Assembly (NCBI GenBank): GCA_026785965.1
Contig: JAJAYY010000247.1
Location: 1 to 17,711, forward strand
DNA: 17,711 nt
DNA from: Sphingomonas bacterium
GTDB taxonomy: Bacteria; Pseudomonadota; Alphaproteobacteria; Sphingomonadales; Sphingomonadaceae
Reading direction: 5' to 3'
Shown piece by piece: positions 9,794-17,664 of the stretch. A program made the translations under genes and the position numbers. Under the pieces are notes generated by a model that did no database searches, was not told the origin of the DNA, and saw only the letters and a list, made by a program, of their open reading frames with translations. Position 1 is the stretch's first letter. Each line of letters starts with the position of its first letter.

Positions 9794-10923
9794 GCTCGCA
9801 CTCCTTCAAGCGTCGCAGCGGCCAGCCCGTGCCCTTCGCCAAGATAATCGGCGCTCTGCATTTCCTCGAGCCGGCTGATCGTCCGCTCGAACTCGAACCG
9901 GCCATCGCCAGCGGGATAAAGATCGGCCGGTTCGGCATCGGCCGCGGCGAGCAATTTGACGCGATGCTCGTAAAGCGCGTCGATCAAAGTCACGAACCGC
10001 GCCGCCTCGTTGCGCATCTCGCGGCTCAGCACCGGCACCCCGACCAGGATCACGGTGTGAAAGCGCCGCGCCACGGCGAGATAATCGGCCGCGCCGCGCG
10101 CTTCGCCGCACAATTTCCTGAACGAAAACACTGCGACGCCCTTCAATGCCTTGGGCACATGCAGCGTGCGGCCCGCATCGACGTCGAGTTCCTCCGCCGG
10201 GACGTGATCGCGGTCCTCGAGCGGATAATCGGTCAGCCGGAAGAATGCCTCGCTTAACTTGGCGCTCGCTTCGGCCCCATTGGGCACCAGCCAGGTGTCG
10301 AGCCCGGCCAGGCGATCGAGCCGGTAATCGGTCGGGCCGTTCAGGTGCACCACCTCCATCCGCGTCTCGATCAGCCCGATGAACGGCATGAACAACTCGC
10401 GATTGAGCCCATCCTTGTAGAGCTCCGACGGCGGACGGTTCGAGGTGGTGACGATCGCCACCCCTTCGTCGATCATGGCGGTGAACAAGCGCGACATGAT
10501 CATCGCATCGGCTGGATTGGTCACCATCATCTCGTCGAAGGCGAGCAATTTAACCTCATCGGCGAGTTGCTTGGCGACCGCGATCACCGGGTCGCCCTCC
10601 TCACTCGCGCGCGCCGCTCGCAGCCGCTGATGGACGTCGAGCATGAACGGCGCGAAGTGCGTGCGGCGCTTGGGGCTGACCGCGATATGGTCATAAGCGA
10701 GGTCCATCAGCATCGATTTGCCGCGCCCCACCCCGCCCCACAGATAGACTCCGCAGGTTGCCGCAGGTTTGCCCAACAGCCGCGACAGCAAGCCGCCGTT
10801 GGACTGGCCAAGGCGGGCGGCGAAGCGATCGAGCGCGGCGACGGCCTTTTTCTGGTCGGTATCGGGTTTCAGTTCGCCCGCCGCGACCAGCGTGGCAAAG
10901 GCCCTGCCGACCGGCCCGGTCAT
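9790..10923 (-). CDS. zapE: ZapE/AFG1-type P-loop ATPase
   Basis: ZapE (AFG1/LACE1 family) is an AAA-type ATPase linked to cell division in E. coli and to handling of respiratory-chain proteins in mitochondria. The protein has 377 residues. The Walker A is GGVGRGKS (about residues 63-70, Lys69), Walker B is LLAFDEMMV (Asp130, Glu131), and a sensor-like TTSNRPP follows. The C-terminal half holds the family blocks FSFRKLCGEARGAADYLAVA and RFVTLIDALYEHRVKL. The ATG at 10923 overlaps the thioesterase stop in an ATGA; a longer in-frame opening to 10989 lies inside that gene and is rejected. Its place directly behind sdhB fits the AFG1 link to respiratory complexes, though this is contextual inference. 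Confidence 0.93.
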   Translation of the reverse strand: MTGPVGRAFATLVAAGELKPDTDQKKAVAALDRFAARLGQSNGGLLSRLLGKPAATCGVYLWGGVGRGKSMLMDLAYDHIAVSPKRRTHFAPFMLDVHQRLRAARASEEGDPVIAVAKQLADEVKLLAFDEMMVTNPADAMIMSRLFTAMIDEGVAIVTTSNRPPSELYKDGLNRELFMPFIGLIETRMEVVHLNGPTDYRLDRLAGLDTWLVPNGAEASAKLSEAFFRLTDYPLEDRDHVPAEELDVDAGRTLHVPKALKGVAVFSFRKLCGEARGAADYLAVARRFHTVILVGVPVLSREMRNEAARFVTLIDALYEHRVKLLAAADAEPADLYPAGDGRFEFERTISRLEEMQSADYLGEGHGLAAATLEGVRA

Positions 10924-11393
10924 GCCCGGTCGCGCACTCGTTTGAGCGTGCCGGTGAAGCTGTGGGTGGTCGTGCCGTCCTGCTCGCAATGCCCCGACAG
11001 GAAGACGTGACCGCCCTTGGTCTGCCCGACCAGCCTCACCACCGCGTCAAGCGGAACACCAATCGTGCCGCGGGCGATGAAATGGGTCGCGCAGTCGAGT
11101 GTGACATAATGGCCTTCGCCCATCCCGGCGCAGCGCCCGCCGGCGAACAGCGCCATGTCGATGAAGCTCATCACCGCGCCGCCGTGGATCGACCCGCCGA
11201 AATTGAGGTGAAAGGCGGTTGGATGCATCCGCACCCGCGCCGCCCCAGACTTTTTGCCGCCCTCGGCCCGGAACAGCACCGACCCGATCTGCCCGGCAAA
11301 GCTGTCGCTGGGAACATCGGGCCAATAATACCAGTCGGGATGGTCGGGGTGCGGCACCGCACCGGTCGGCACGCGCGACGACTCCTCGCTCAC
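10920..11393 (-). CDS. PaaI-type hotdog-fold acyl-CoA thioesterase
   Basis: This is a 157-residue single hotdog domain (4HBT superfamily) expected to hydrolyse acyl-CoA or aryl-CoA thioesters in the cytoplasm; the substrate is not predictable. The family signature is [21 protein letters not shown] (about residues 62-82), with Asn64, the HGG at 70-72 and Asp79 in active-site positions. The second conserved stretch is [15 protein letters not shown]. The start is taken as GTG at 11393, which overlaps the sdhB stop as GTGA. An ATG further upstream would add 27 residues of Arg-rich sequence lying inside sdhB and unlike the family. Confidence 0.88.
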   Translation of the reverse strand: MSEESSRVPTGAVPHPDHPDWYYWPDVPSDSFAGQIGSVLFRAEGGKKSGAARVRMHPTAFHLNFGGSIHGGAVMSFIDMALFAGGRCAGMGEGHYVTLDCATHFIARGTIGVPLDAVVRLVGQTKGGHVFLSGHCEQDGTTTHSFTGTLKRVRDRA

Positions 11394-12169
11394 GCCGCGC
11401 GCTCGGCGACCAGTTTCTTGGTTTCGGCGATCGCTTTCGCCGGGTTGAGTCCCTTGGGACAGGCGTTGGCGCAATTCATGATCGTGTGGCAGCGGTAGAG
11501 GCGAAACGGATCCTCGAGCTGGTCGAGCCGCTCGCCGGTCGCCTCGTCGCGGCTGTCGGCGAGCCAGCGATAGGCTGCAAGCAGCGACGCGGGGCCGAGG
11601 AATTTGTCGCTATTCCACCAATAGCTCGGGCAACTCGTCGAGCAGCAGGCGCACAGGATGCACTCGTACAGCCCGTCGAGCTTCTCGCGATCGGCCGGCG
11701 ACTGGAAGCGCTCCTTGCCCGAGGGCTCGGGGGACGAGGATTTCAACCACGGTTCGATCGACGCATATTGGGCGTAGAAATGGTTCATGTCGGGGACGAG
11801 GTCTTTGACCACCTCCATGTGCGGCAACGGCGTGATCCGGACCTCGCCCTTCACGTCCTCGATCGCCATCGTGCAGGCGAGCCAGTTCTTGCCATCGATA
11901 TTCATCGCGCACGACCCGCAAATCCCTTCGCGGCACGAGCGGCGGAAGGTCAGGGTCGGGTCGATCTCATTCTTGATCTTGATGATCGCGTCGAGCACCA
12001 TTGGCCCGCATTGGTCGAGGTCGATGGTGTAATGGTCGTAGCGCGGGTTGGCGCCGCTGTCGGGATCGTAGCGATACACTTTGAACGCCTTGAGGCGCTT
12101 GCCCGCCTCGGGCTTATATTGGCGCCGCTTGACGATCTTGCTGTTCTTGGGAAGCGTGAACTCGGCCAC
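11390..12169 (-). CDS. sdhB: Succinate dehydrogenase iron-sulfur subunit
   Basis: This is the Fe-S subunit of complex II, which passes electrons from the flavoprotein SdhA to ubiquinone at the inner membrane. It has 259 residues. The N-terminal ferredoxin domain binds [2Fe-2S] through Cys79, Cys84, Cys87 and Cys99 ([10 protein letters not shown]). The C-terminal domain has [11 protein letters not shown] (Cys170, 173, 176, 180) and [12 protein letters not shown] (Cys227, 233, 237) for the [4Fe-4S] and [3Fe-4S] clusters. All ligands are present. The start is a GTG at 12169 with AGGAG six bases upstream. It heads the four-gene minus-strand operon. sdhA, sdhC and sdhD are not in the window, and the gene upstream is divergent, so sdhB is separated from them here. 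Confidence 0.95.
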   Translation of the reverse strand: MAEFTLPKNSKIVKRRQYKPEAGKRLKAFKVYRYDPDSGANPRYDHYTIDLDQCGPMVLDAIIKIKNEIDPTLTFRRSCREGICGSCAMNIDGKNWLACTMAIEDVKGEVRITPLPHMEVVKDLVPDMNHFYAQYASIEPWLKSSSPEPSGKERFQSPADREKLDGLYECILCACCSTSCPSYWWNSDKFLGPASLLAAYRWLADSRDEATGERLDQLEDPFRLYRCHTIMNCANACPKGLNPAKAIAETKKLVAERAA

Positions 12170-12199
12170 TGACGGCTCCTGTAATCCCGGTTGACCGAG

Positions 12200-12229
12200 C
12201 CGCTAGCATGGCGCGCGGTCGGTTTTCAA
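12200..12229 (-). promoter_or_regulatory. Possible housekeeping promoter for the sdhB operon
   Basis: On the minus strand TTGAAA (12229-12224) is followed after 16 bases by GCTAGCGG (12207-12200). It resembles the arrangement upstream of mdh. The leader to the GTG start would be about 25-30 bases. The -10 fits only in its first four bases, so confidence is low. Confidence 0.3.
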
Positions 12230-12291
12230 ATCATACCTCATAGCTGCGCCTACTGGACAGCGAGCGGCGCGCTCCTTTACCCCGGCCGCCG

Positions 12292-13368
12292 ATGAGCCGC
12301 ATCGCCTTCCTTGCGTTCGCCGAGGCGCACCAGCACCTCCACTGGCTGCCCGTCGCGCTGCGCCTCGCCGCCGAGCCCGGGGTCGAGGTCGATGTGCTCG
12401 GCGCGAGCCGCGCCGGCCTCGCTTTGGTCAAGCAGTTCGATCCCGAGCGGCGCCTCCGCCTGATCCACCTCGCCACCCCGTCGTACCGCCGCGACGGCCT
12501 GTTCAGCCCGCCACCGAGAGCGCTGGCCGCTTTGCTCCACCACCGCCGCCTGATGCGCTACGACGCAATCGTCACCACGGAGACCAGCAGCAGCCTGTTG
12601 AAGCGGCTGCCGTGGTTCGAAGTGCCGATGATCCACCTCAAGCATGGCGCGGGCGACAGCGAGGTCGGTTACAATCCCAAGCATCGCCACTTCAATTTGA
12701 CCCTGGTCAACGGCGACAAGGACCGGCAGCGGCTGATCGACAAGCGCTTGGCGCGGCCTGAGCAGATCGCGGTCGTCGGCTATGCCAAGTTCGAGCTTGC
12801 CGCGCCGCGCGCGCCATTGTTCCACGATGCCAAGCTGGTCGCGCTCTACAATCCCCATGCCCGGCTGCCCGGATCGACCTGGTTTCGCCACGGTCCCGCC
12901 CTCGTCGCCGCGATGGAGCGCATCGCCGGCTGGAACTTCATCGTCGCGCCGCACGTCAAATTGCGCGGCGGGCCGGTGGTCGAAAGCCACGCGCCCAACG
13001 TCCGCATCGACCGCGGCAGCCTCGCCTCGATCGACATGAGCTACACCCAAAGCGCCGACGTCTACATCGGCGACGCCTCGAGCCAGGTGTATGAATTCAT
13101 CCGCACTCCGCGCCCGTGCATCTTCCTCAATCTGGAGCGTGAGGCATGGGAAGGGGTCGAGCGGTTCAGCCACTGGCAGTTGGGCCAGGTGATCGAGCAG
13201 GTCGCCGATCTTGGCCCCGCGCTGATCCGCGCGGCAGAGCTTCAGCCGAGCTTCGAACCGCTCCAGCGCGATGCGCTGCGGCACTCGCTCGACCCCGCGC
13301 CCGAGCCCGCCTCCGAGCGCCAGGCGCGCGCCATCCTCGATTTCGTCAGCGGTCGCGCACGGCCTTGA
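12292..13368 (+). CDS. CDP-glycerol glycerophosphotransferase-like / GT-B glycosyltransferase
   Basis: This is a 358-residue soluble protein with no signal peptide or membrane segment. It looks like a GT-B-type transferase of the CDP-glycerol glycerophosphotransferase family: an N-terminal Rossmann-like half (ASRAGLALVKQF, YDAIVTTETSS), a central MIHLKHGAGD, a second half opening with VALYNPHARL, and a nucleotide-site-like block, SADVYIGDASSQVYEFI then RPCIFLN. The last fits the D-x-S-S-x-x-x-E motif of that family. Donor and acceptor are unknown; a surface polysaccharide or phosphopolyol role is possible. The ATG at 12292 lacks a clear Shine-Dalgarno. It stands alone, divergent from sdhB, and its last 23 bases overlap the 3' end of bcp. 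A general hypothetical glycosyltransferase is the alternative call. Confidence 0.8.
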   Translation: MSRIAFLAFAEAHQHLHWLPVALRLAAEPGVEVDVLGASRAGLALVKQFDPERRLRLIHLATPSYRRDGLFSPPPRALAALLHHRRLMRYDAIVTTETSSSLLKRLPWFEVPMIHLKHGAGDSEVGYNPKHRHFNLTLVNGDKDRQRLIDKRLARPEQIAVVGYAKFELAAPRAPLFHDAKLVALYNPHARLPGSTWFRHGPALVAAMERIAGWNFIVAPHVKLRGGPVVESHAPNVRIDRGSLASIDMSYTQSADVYIGDASSQVYEFIRTPRPCIFLNLEREAWEGVERFSHWQLGQVIEQVADLGPALIRAAELQPSFEPLQRDALRHSLDPAPEPASERQARAILDFVSGRARP

Positions 13369-13804
13369 GCACCGCCTCGGCGTGGCCGGGGACCTTGATC
13401 TTGCGCCATAGCTTCATCACCCGCCCGTCGCCGGCGATGAGGAAGGTTGAGCGCTCCATTCCCATATATTTGCGCCCGTACATCGATTTTTCGACCCACG
13501 TTCCGAATGCCTCGGAAATTGCGCCGTCGGCATCGCTCGCCAGCGGCACCTTCAAGTCATATTTGGCGATGAACTTGTCATGCTTGTTCATCTCGTCGCG
13601 CGACACGCCGACGACCGTGGCGCCGGCGGCGATGAAATCGTCGGCCAGCGCGGTAAAGTCCTGCGCTTCTTTGGTGCAGCCCGAAGTATCGTCCTTGGGA
13701 TAGAAATACAGCACCAGCGGGGCGGCCGGCGCGGCGAGATTGACCTCGCGGCCGTCGCTCAGCCGGGCCATCAGTGCCGGAACCTTGTCGCCTTCGCCGA
13801 TCAT
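13346..13804 (-). CDS. bcp: Thiol peroxidase of the Bcp/PrxQ family, one-cysteine form
   Basis: It reduces hydroperoxides through a peroxidatic cysteine. It has 152 residues, one thioredoxin-fold domain. The catalytic motif is FYPKDDTSGCTKEAQDF with Cys43. In two-cysteine Bcp proteins the residue five positions later is the resolving cysteine; here it is Gln, and Cys43 is the only cysteine in the protein. An external thiol would be required for recycling. Family blocks VVGVSRDEMNKHDKF and RSTFLIAGDGRV are present. The ATG at 13804 overlaps the glnE stop (ATGA), so the two are cotranscribed. The 3' end overlaps the convergent gene by 23 bases. Confidence 0.93.
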   Translation of the reverse strand: MIGEGDKVPALMARLSDGREVNLAAPAAPLVLYFYPKDDTSGCTKEAQDFTALADDFIAAGATVVGVSRDEMNKHDKFIAKYDLKVPLASDADGAISEAFGTWVEKSMYGRKYMGMERSTFLIAGDGRVMKLWRKIKVPGHAEAVLKAVRDR

Positions 13805-16488
13805 CTTTCATCCCCTTTGACGTGTGCCCAGCGCGCCGCGATCCGCTCCCGCGCCGCGGCAATCGCGTCGATCAGCCCCGGCCAATTGTCATAGCCGCAC
13901 AGCGACGACACCAAGGCTCGAGATTGCTCGACGGGTTCCATGCCCTCGGGCGCGACGAGGCGCAACACCACCAGCACGCGGCTCAGCAATCTCAAGTCGG
14001 GATCGGCGCCAGCGTCGATCAGCCCGGCCTCGACCAGCGCGGCGAGCGCGACCTCGAGCCGCGGGTCGAGCCCGACGCGGTGGGTCAGCTGGAGCGTGTG
14101 GACGGCAAATTCGAGATCGACCAGCCCACCCGGGCCAAGCTTGATGTCGAGCGGCCCCGCCGGCGGTTTGTGGCGCGCCATCTCGGCCCGCATCTTGGCC
14201 GAATCGGCGCGGGTCTGCGCGTCGTCGCGCGGTAGCGATTGGACCGCTACGATTGCCTCGCGCACCTTGGCCCGCACCGTGGCGGACCCGGTCAGCGGAC
14301 GCGCCCGGCACAGCGCCATATGCTCCCACGTCCACGCCTCGCCGCGCTGATAGGCATCGAACGCGCCCAGGCTCACTGCAAGCATGCCCTGCGCGCCTTG
14401 CGGGCGCAGCCGCGTGTCGACGTCGTAGAGCGGACCGGCGGCGGTCGGGACGCTCAGCGCGGCGCTAATCCGGCTCGCCAGCCGATTGTAATAATCGGTC
14501 GCGCTCAGCGATTTTGCGGCGTCGCTGCGCGCGCCGTCGGGGGCGTCGAACAAATAAATCAGGTCGAGGTCGCTGGCATGGGTCAGCGCCCGTCCGCCGA
14601 GCCGGCCCAAGCCCAGCACGACCAATTCACTCGCCTCGATCGTCCCGTGCGTGCGCGCGAAATCGCGCGTCACCGCGTCGGCCAAGGCAACGATCGCGGC
14701 TTCGGCCAAGTCGCTATAGTCCTCGGCGACCGCGATCGGGTCGCGGTGCGCGGCGACCAATTGCACCCCCAGCGCAAAGCGCCGCTCGCCGACCATCTGG
14801 CGCACCCGATCGAGCGCGCCATCAAGCGGTTCGGCGGCAATCGCGGCCAGAAATTTCTTGGCCAGCTCGGGCGCGGGCGGCGGCAGCGCGAACGAGCTGT
14901 CGTCGATCAGCCCGTCGAGCAGGGTCGGCTGGCGCGCGAGCTGGTCGGCCAATGCCGGCGCATGGGTCAGGATCAACGCCACCAGCCCGGCGAGTTGCGG
15001 GCGCGCTTCGAGCAAGCGGTACAGATTGACCCCGCTCGACAGTCGCTCGATGATGTCGCTGAAGCGATTGAGCGCGCGCCCCGGATCGGGCCCGGCGCCA
15101 ACCGCACGCATCAAGGTCGGCAGCATCGCCTCAAACGCCGCGCGCGCCGCCGGGGAGCGCAGCGAGCGCGCCTTGCCCGAGCGCCAGTCGCAGACGCGGC
15201 GGAACGCCTCATCACCGGCAAACCCCAACGCCTCCAGTTCGCGCCGCAAAATGTCGGGATCGTTCGACAGCCGCTCACCGCGTTCGCTCACCAGGCTGTC
15301 GAATTGCGTGGCGATTGCCGCGACATGCCCGCTCAAGCTGGCAAGCAGCTCGTCCGCATCGGCCCGCCCGTCGAGCAATGCGACTGCCGCCAGCGCAGCC
15401 GCGGCGCTTGGCAGGCGGTGCTCCTGGCGATCGTCGATCATCTGGACGCGGTGTTCGGCGGTACGCAGCGCGCGATAGCCGTCGCCAATGGCCGCTGCGA
15501 CCGCCGGCTCGAGCCGTCCGGCAACGCGCAGCTCGGCGAGCGCATCGAGCGTCGCGGGGGCGCGCAACGCCGGGTCGCGGCCGCCGTGGACGAGCTGCTG
15601 GACCTGGGTGAAGAATTCGGCCTCGCGAATCCCGCCGCGCCCGCGCTTGAGATCGAATCCGGGGCCGAATGCCTGGCCTTGGGCATAATGATCGCGGATG
15701 CGCATCGAAATGTCGCGAATCTCGTCGATCGCGCCGAAATCGATCGCCCGACGCCAGATGAACGGCTTGATTTCGGACAGGAAGCGCTCGCCCAGCGCGC
15801 GGTCGCCGGCGCAGGCGCGGGCACGGATGAAGGCGGCGCGCTCCCACGGCAGCGCGCTACTTTCATAATAAGAAATGGCGGCGTCGATCGGGAGCACGAT
15901 CGGGGTCACTTCGGACGCCGGGCGAAGCCGCAGGTCGACCCGCGCGACATAACCGTCGGCGGTGCGCTGCTGGAGCAATTCAACCAGTCGCCGACCATAA
16001 CGCACCGCGGCCTCGCCCGGGTCGTCGCGCGGGCGCCGCGGCAGCGTTTCCGGGTCAAACAACAGGATCAGGTCGACGTCCGAGGAATAATTGAGTTCGC
16101 CGCTGCCCAGCTTGCCGAGTGCGATCACCGCCAGCCCCCGCGCCGCCTCGCCCGGCATCCGCTCGGCGAAGGCTGCGGTCAATGCGCGATCGATTGCCGC
16201 ATCGGCGAATTCGGACAGCAGGGTCGTCACCCGCTCAAGCGGCAATTCGCCCGCCAGGTCGCCCAAAGCAACCGCCAGCGCGAGCGCGTGGCGGCGGCGG
16301 CGGAGCGCCCGAGCAACTTCGTCTCCCTCCTCGGATAGCGCCGCCGCGACTGCTGCCTCGGCCCCCTGATCGCTGAAGATTTGGGTGATTTCCGGCCACT
16401 TTGCCATCGCTTCGCGCAGGAACGGACTGTGGCGCGAAGAGCGTTCGATCGCGCCGCGCCGCGCGCCTCCATCTGGCGTTGCAATCAT
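13801..16488 (-). CDS. glnE: Bifunctional glutamine synthetase adenylyltransferase / adenylyl-removing enzyme
   Basis: GlnE adds AMP to and removes it from glutamine synthetase, setting its activity according to nitrogen status with PII protein. It has 895 residues, slightly short for the family. Both nucleotidyltransferase domains are intact: the N-terminal removase motif GKLGSGELNYSSDVDLILLFD (about residues 125-145) and the C-terminal transferase motif GLGRLGGRALTHASDLDLIYLFD (about 625-647). Each is followed by its GlnD/PII-uridylyl-type helical region, for example KRGRGGIREAEFF and KLGPGGLVDLEFAVHTLQL. The ATG at 16488 lacks an obvious Shine-Dalgarno; a later in-frame ATG (AMAKWPEI) is possible. 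It is the first gene of a unit with bcp. Confidence 0.94.
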   Translation of the reverse strand: MIATPDGGARRGAIERSSRHSPFLREAMAKWPEITQIFSDQGAEAAVAAALSEEGDEVARALRRRRHALALAVALGDLAGELPLERVTTLLSEFADAAIDRALTAAFAERMPGEAARGLAVIALGKLGSGELNYSSDVDLILLFDPETLPRRPRDDPGEAAVRYGRRLVELLQQRTADGYVARVDLRLRPASEVTPIVLPIDAAISYYESSALPWERAAFIRARACAGDRALGERFLSEIKPFIWRRAIDFGAIDEIRDISMRIRDHYAQGQAFGPGFDLKRGRGGIREAEFFTQVQQLVHGGRDPALRAPATLDALAELRVAGRLEPAVAAAIGDGYRALRTAEHRVQMIDDRQEHRLPSAAAALAAVALLDGRADADELLASLSGHVAAIATQFDSLVSERGERLSNDPDILRRELEALGFAGDEAFRRVCDWRSGKARSLRSPAARAAFEAMLPTLMRAVGAGPDPGRALNRFSDIIERLSSGVNLYRLLEARPQLAGLVALILTHAPALADQLARQPTLLDGLIDDSSFALPPPAPELAKKFLAAIAAEPLDGALDRVRQMVGERRFALGVQLVAAHRDPIAVAEDYSDLAEAAIVALADAVTRDFARTHGTIEASELVVLGLGRLGGRALTHASDLDLIYLFDAPDGARSDAAKSLSATDYYNRLASRISAALSVPTAAGPLYDVDTRLRPQGAQGMLAVSLGAFDAYQRGEAWTWEHMALCRARPLTGSATVRAKVREAIVAVQSLPRDDAQTRADSAKMRAEMARHKPPAGPLDIKLGPGGLVDLEFAVHTLQLTHRVGLDPRLEVALAALVEAGLIDAGADPDLRLLSRVLVVLRLVAPEGMEPVEQSRALVSSLCGYDNWPGLIDAIAAARERIAARWAHVKGDER

Positions 16489-16538
16489 GCCGCATGCATG
16501 GACTAAATCGACCAGTCGCGAAACCGTAACGCTTCACG

Positions 16539-16733
16539 ATGGTTATCCTTCTCATGATCCTGGCATCGGCCTCTAGCGACACCGCGCTCCCGGCGTGTGA
16601 CCGCGAAGTCATCCGCGTCGATTTCGCCGACGACCGGATGGGCATCGCCGCGGCGTTGCGCCGGGCGTTTCACGCCGCCGCATGTGCGCGCAGCGATCAT
16701 GATTTCGAAAAGTTGCTGCGCGACCTCAACTAG
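16539..16733 (+). CDS. Small hypothetical exported or membrane-anchored protein
   Basis: This is a 64-residue open frame with a hydrophobic N-terminus (MVILLMILASASSDTALPAC) that could be a short signal peptide or anchor, followed by a charged, helical-looking tail (REVIRVDFADDRMGIAAALRRAFHAAACARSDHDFEKLLRDLN). Third-position G/C is high, as in the neighbours, which supports coding. There is no clear Shine-Dalgarno before the ATG. It is divergent from glnE (50-base gap) and convergent with the sigma factor gene (20-base gap). No family is recognised. Confidence 0.5.
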   Translation: MVILLMILASASSDTALPACDREVIRVDFADDRMGIAAALRRAFHAAACARSDHDFEKLLRDLN

Positions 16734-16756
16734 CGCGCCTGTCGGACGCAGCGCTA
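16731..16756. other. Inverted repeat joining two convergent stop codons
   Basis: TAGCGC (16731-16736) and GCGCTA (16751-16756) form a perfect six-base inverted repeat with a 14-base loop. The left arm contains the TAG stop of the small plus-strand gene and the right arm the TAG stop of the sigma factor on the minus strand. There is no T run on either side, so it is a weak terminator candidate at best. Confidence 0.35.
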
Positions 16757-17389
16757 ACCGCGGTCGCGGCTCAATTCGTCAACCTGGCCGATGATGTTCT
16801 GCAGCGCGGAGACGTTCGGGTCAGTCTTGTGCTGGCGCCGTGAAGGCAAGGTGCCGCCGGTCAGCAGTGCCTCCAATGCGACCCGGCCGCGTGCGACGCG
16901 GCTCTTGATCGTCCCCACCGCGCAGCCACAAATGTCGGCCGCTTCTTCATAGGCAAAGCCGCCCGCACCGACCAGGATCAGCGCCTCGCGCTGCGGCTGC
17001 GGCAAATACATCAGCGCGCGCTGCATGTCGCCCAATTCGATATGCCGATCCTGGCTCGCCGGCGCGGCGAGGATCTTGGCGGCGGTGATATCGTCCCATT
17101 CGCCCTTGAAGCGCGCGCGGCGCATCTGGCTCAGGAACAGATTGCGCAGGATGATGAAGGTCCACGCGCGCATATTGGTGCCGGCCTGGAAGCGCAGCCT
17201 TGCCGCCCATGCCTTGAGCAGGGTTTCCTGGACCAGGTCGTCGGCCAGATCGCGGCTGCCCGACAGCGAACGGCCGAACGCGCGCAGATGCGGGATAACG
17301 GCGGCGAGCTGATCTTTGAAATCGGAATCGGATAGCGGAACCGGCTCGGGGCGCGGTTCGTCATGCTCATCCTCGTCATAATCGGCCAC
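16754..17389 (-). CDS. ecfG: EcfG-type (ECF15) RNA polymerase sigma factor
   Basis: This is an extracytoplasmic-function sigma factor of the alphaproteobacterial general stress response type. Region 2 is PHLRAFGRSLSGSRDLADDLVQETLLKAW to MRAWTFIILRNLFLSQMRR. Region 4 runs from YLPQPQREALILVGAGGFAYEEAADICGCAVGTIKSRVARGR. Both resemble sphingomonad EcfG. In that system the anti-sigma NepR holds the sigma factor until phosphorylated PhyR titrates NepR; neither partner is visible here. The start is uncertain: GTG at 17389 (211 residues, acidic N-terminus, GGGG about eight bases upstream) is preferred over ATG at 17437 (227 residues), which has no Shine-Dalgarno and adds a hydrophobic 16-residue leader. 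The gene lies downstream of a 45-residue membrane protein behind an EcfG-type promoter. Confidence 0.9.
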   Translation of the reverse strand: MADYDEDEHDEPRPEPVPLSDSDFKDQLAAVIPHLRAFGRSLSGSRDLADDLVQETLLKAWAARLRFQAGTNMRAWTFIILRNLFLSQMRRARFKGEWDDITAAKILAAPASQDRHIELGDMQRALMYLPQPQREALILVGAGGFAYEEAADICGCAVGTIKSRVARGRVALEALLTGGTLPSRRQHKTDPNVSALQNIIGQVDELSRDRG

Positions 17390-17470
17390 TGTTATCGCCC
17401 CAAAAAAATACTTCTGGCACAACGCGGCCAGTCTCATGCGGAAAAGGTCGAATATAAGGGAATCTAATCC

Positions 17471-17608
17471 TTATCGCGCCACAAACAATATGACGGCGAA
17501 GATGACTATAACCAGAACAAGGCCAACCCCGAGGACATAGCGGGTGACGTGCGGCGTGGTGCCGGCCCGCGCCTCGGTCTTGGTCAGTTCTTCTTGGCCT
17601 TCGGTCAT
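17471..17608 (-). CDS. 45-residue single-helix membrane protein upstream of the sigma factor
   Basis: A charged N-terminal stretch of about 22 residues (MTEGQEELTKTEARAGTTPH) precedes one transmembrane helix (YVLGVGLVLVIVIFAVILFV) and a short AR tail. The ATG at 17608 is chosen because the upstream in-frame ATG (17695) lies before the promoter box and so outside the likely transcript. The -10 of the EcfG promoter is 30 bases upstream. It is too short for NepR and lacks NepR sequence features, so it should not be read as the anti-sigma factor. Function unknown; co-expression with the sigma factor is the main clue. Confidence 0.7.
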   Translation of the reverse strand: MTEGQEELTKTEARAGTTPHVTRYVLGVGLVLVIVIFAVILFVAR

Positions 17609-17638
17609 GCAGATTCCCAAATATCGTTCAGCATAACA

Positions 17639-17664
17639 AACGCCGTCCGGCGACTCACGGTTCC
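17639..17664 (-). promoter_or_regulatory. sigma-EcfG promoter of the sigma factor operon
   Basis: On the minus strand GGAAC (17664-17660) is followed after 17 bases by CGTT (17642-17639), an exact match to the EcfG general stress consensus GGAAC-N16/17-CGTT. It points into the 45-residue protein gene and then ecfG, with transcription expected near 17631. This arrangement predicts positive autoregulation, as known for EcfG systems in other alphaproteobacteria. The remaining bases to the window end show no other feature. Confidence 0.75.

Noticed and set aside
14239..16338. A 699-codon open frame on the plus strand opposite glnE
   Set aside because: Its sequence is Arg/Gln/Gly-rich with no domain, and it lies wholly opposite a well-supported glnE. 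Long antisense open frames are expected at this G/C content.
16419..16445. GGAAC-N18-CGTT on the plus strand inside glnE, about 94 bases before the small gene at 16539
   Set aside because: The spacer is one base longer than the consensus, it lies in coding DNA, and a match of this quality is expected by chance about once in a window of this size.
17390..17608. The 45-residue protein and ecfG share one reading frame, separated by a single TAA
   Set aside because: A membrane-tethered sigma by stop readthrough is attractive, but sharing a frame has a one-in-three chance and nothing around the stop suggests readthrough.
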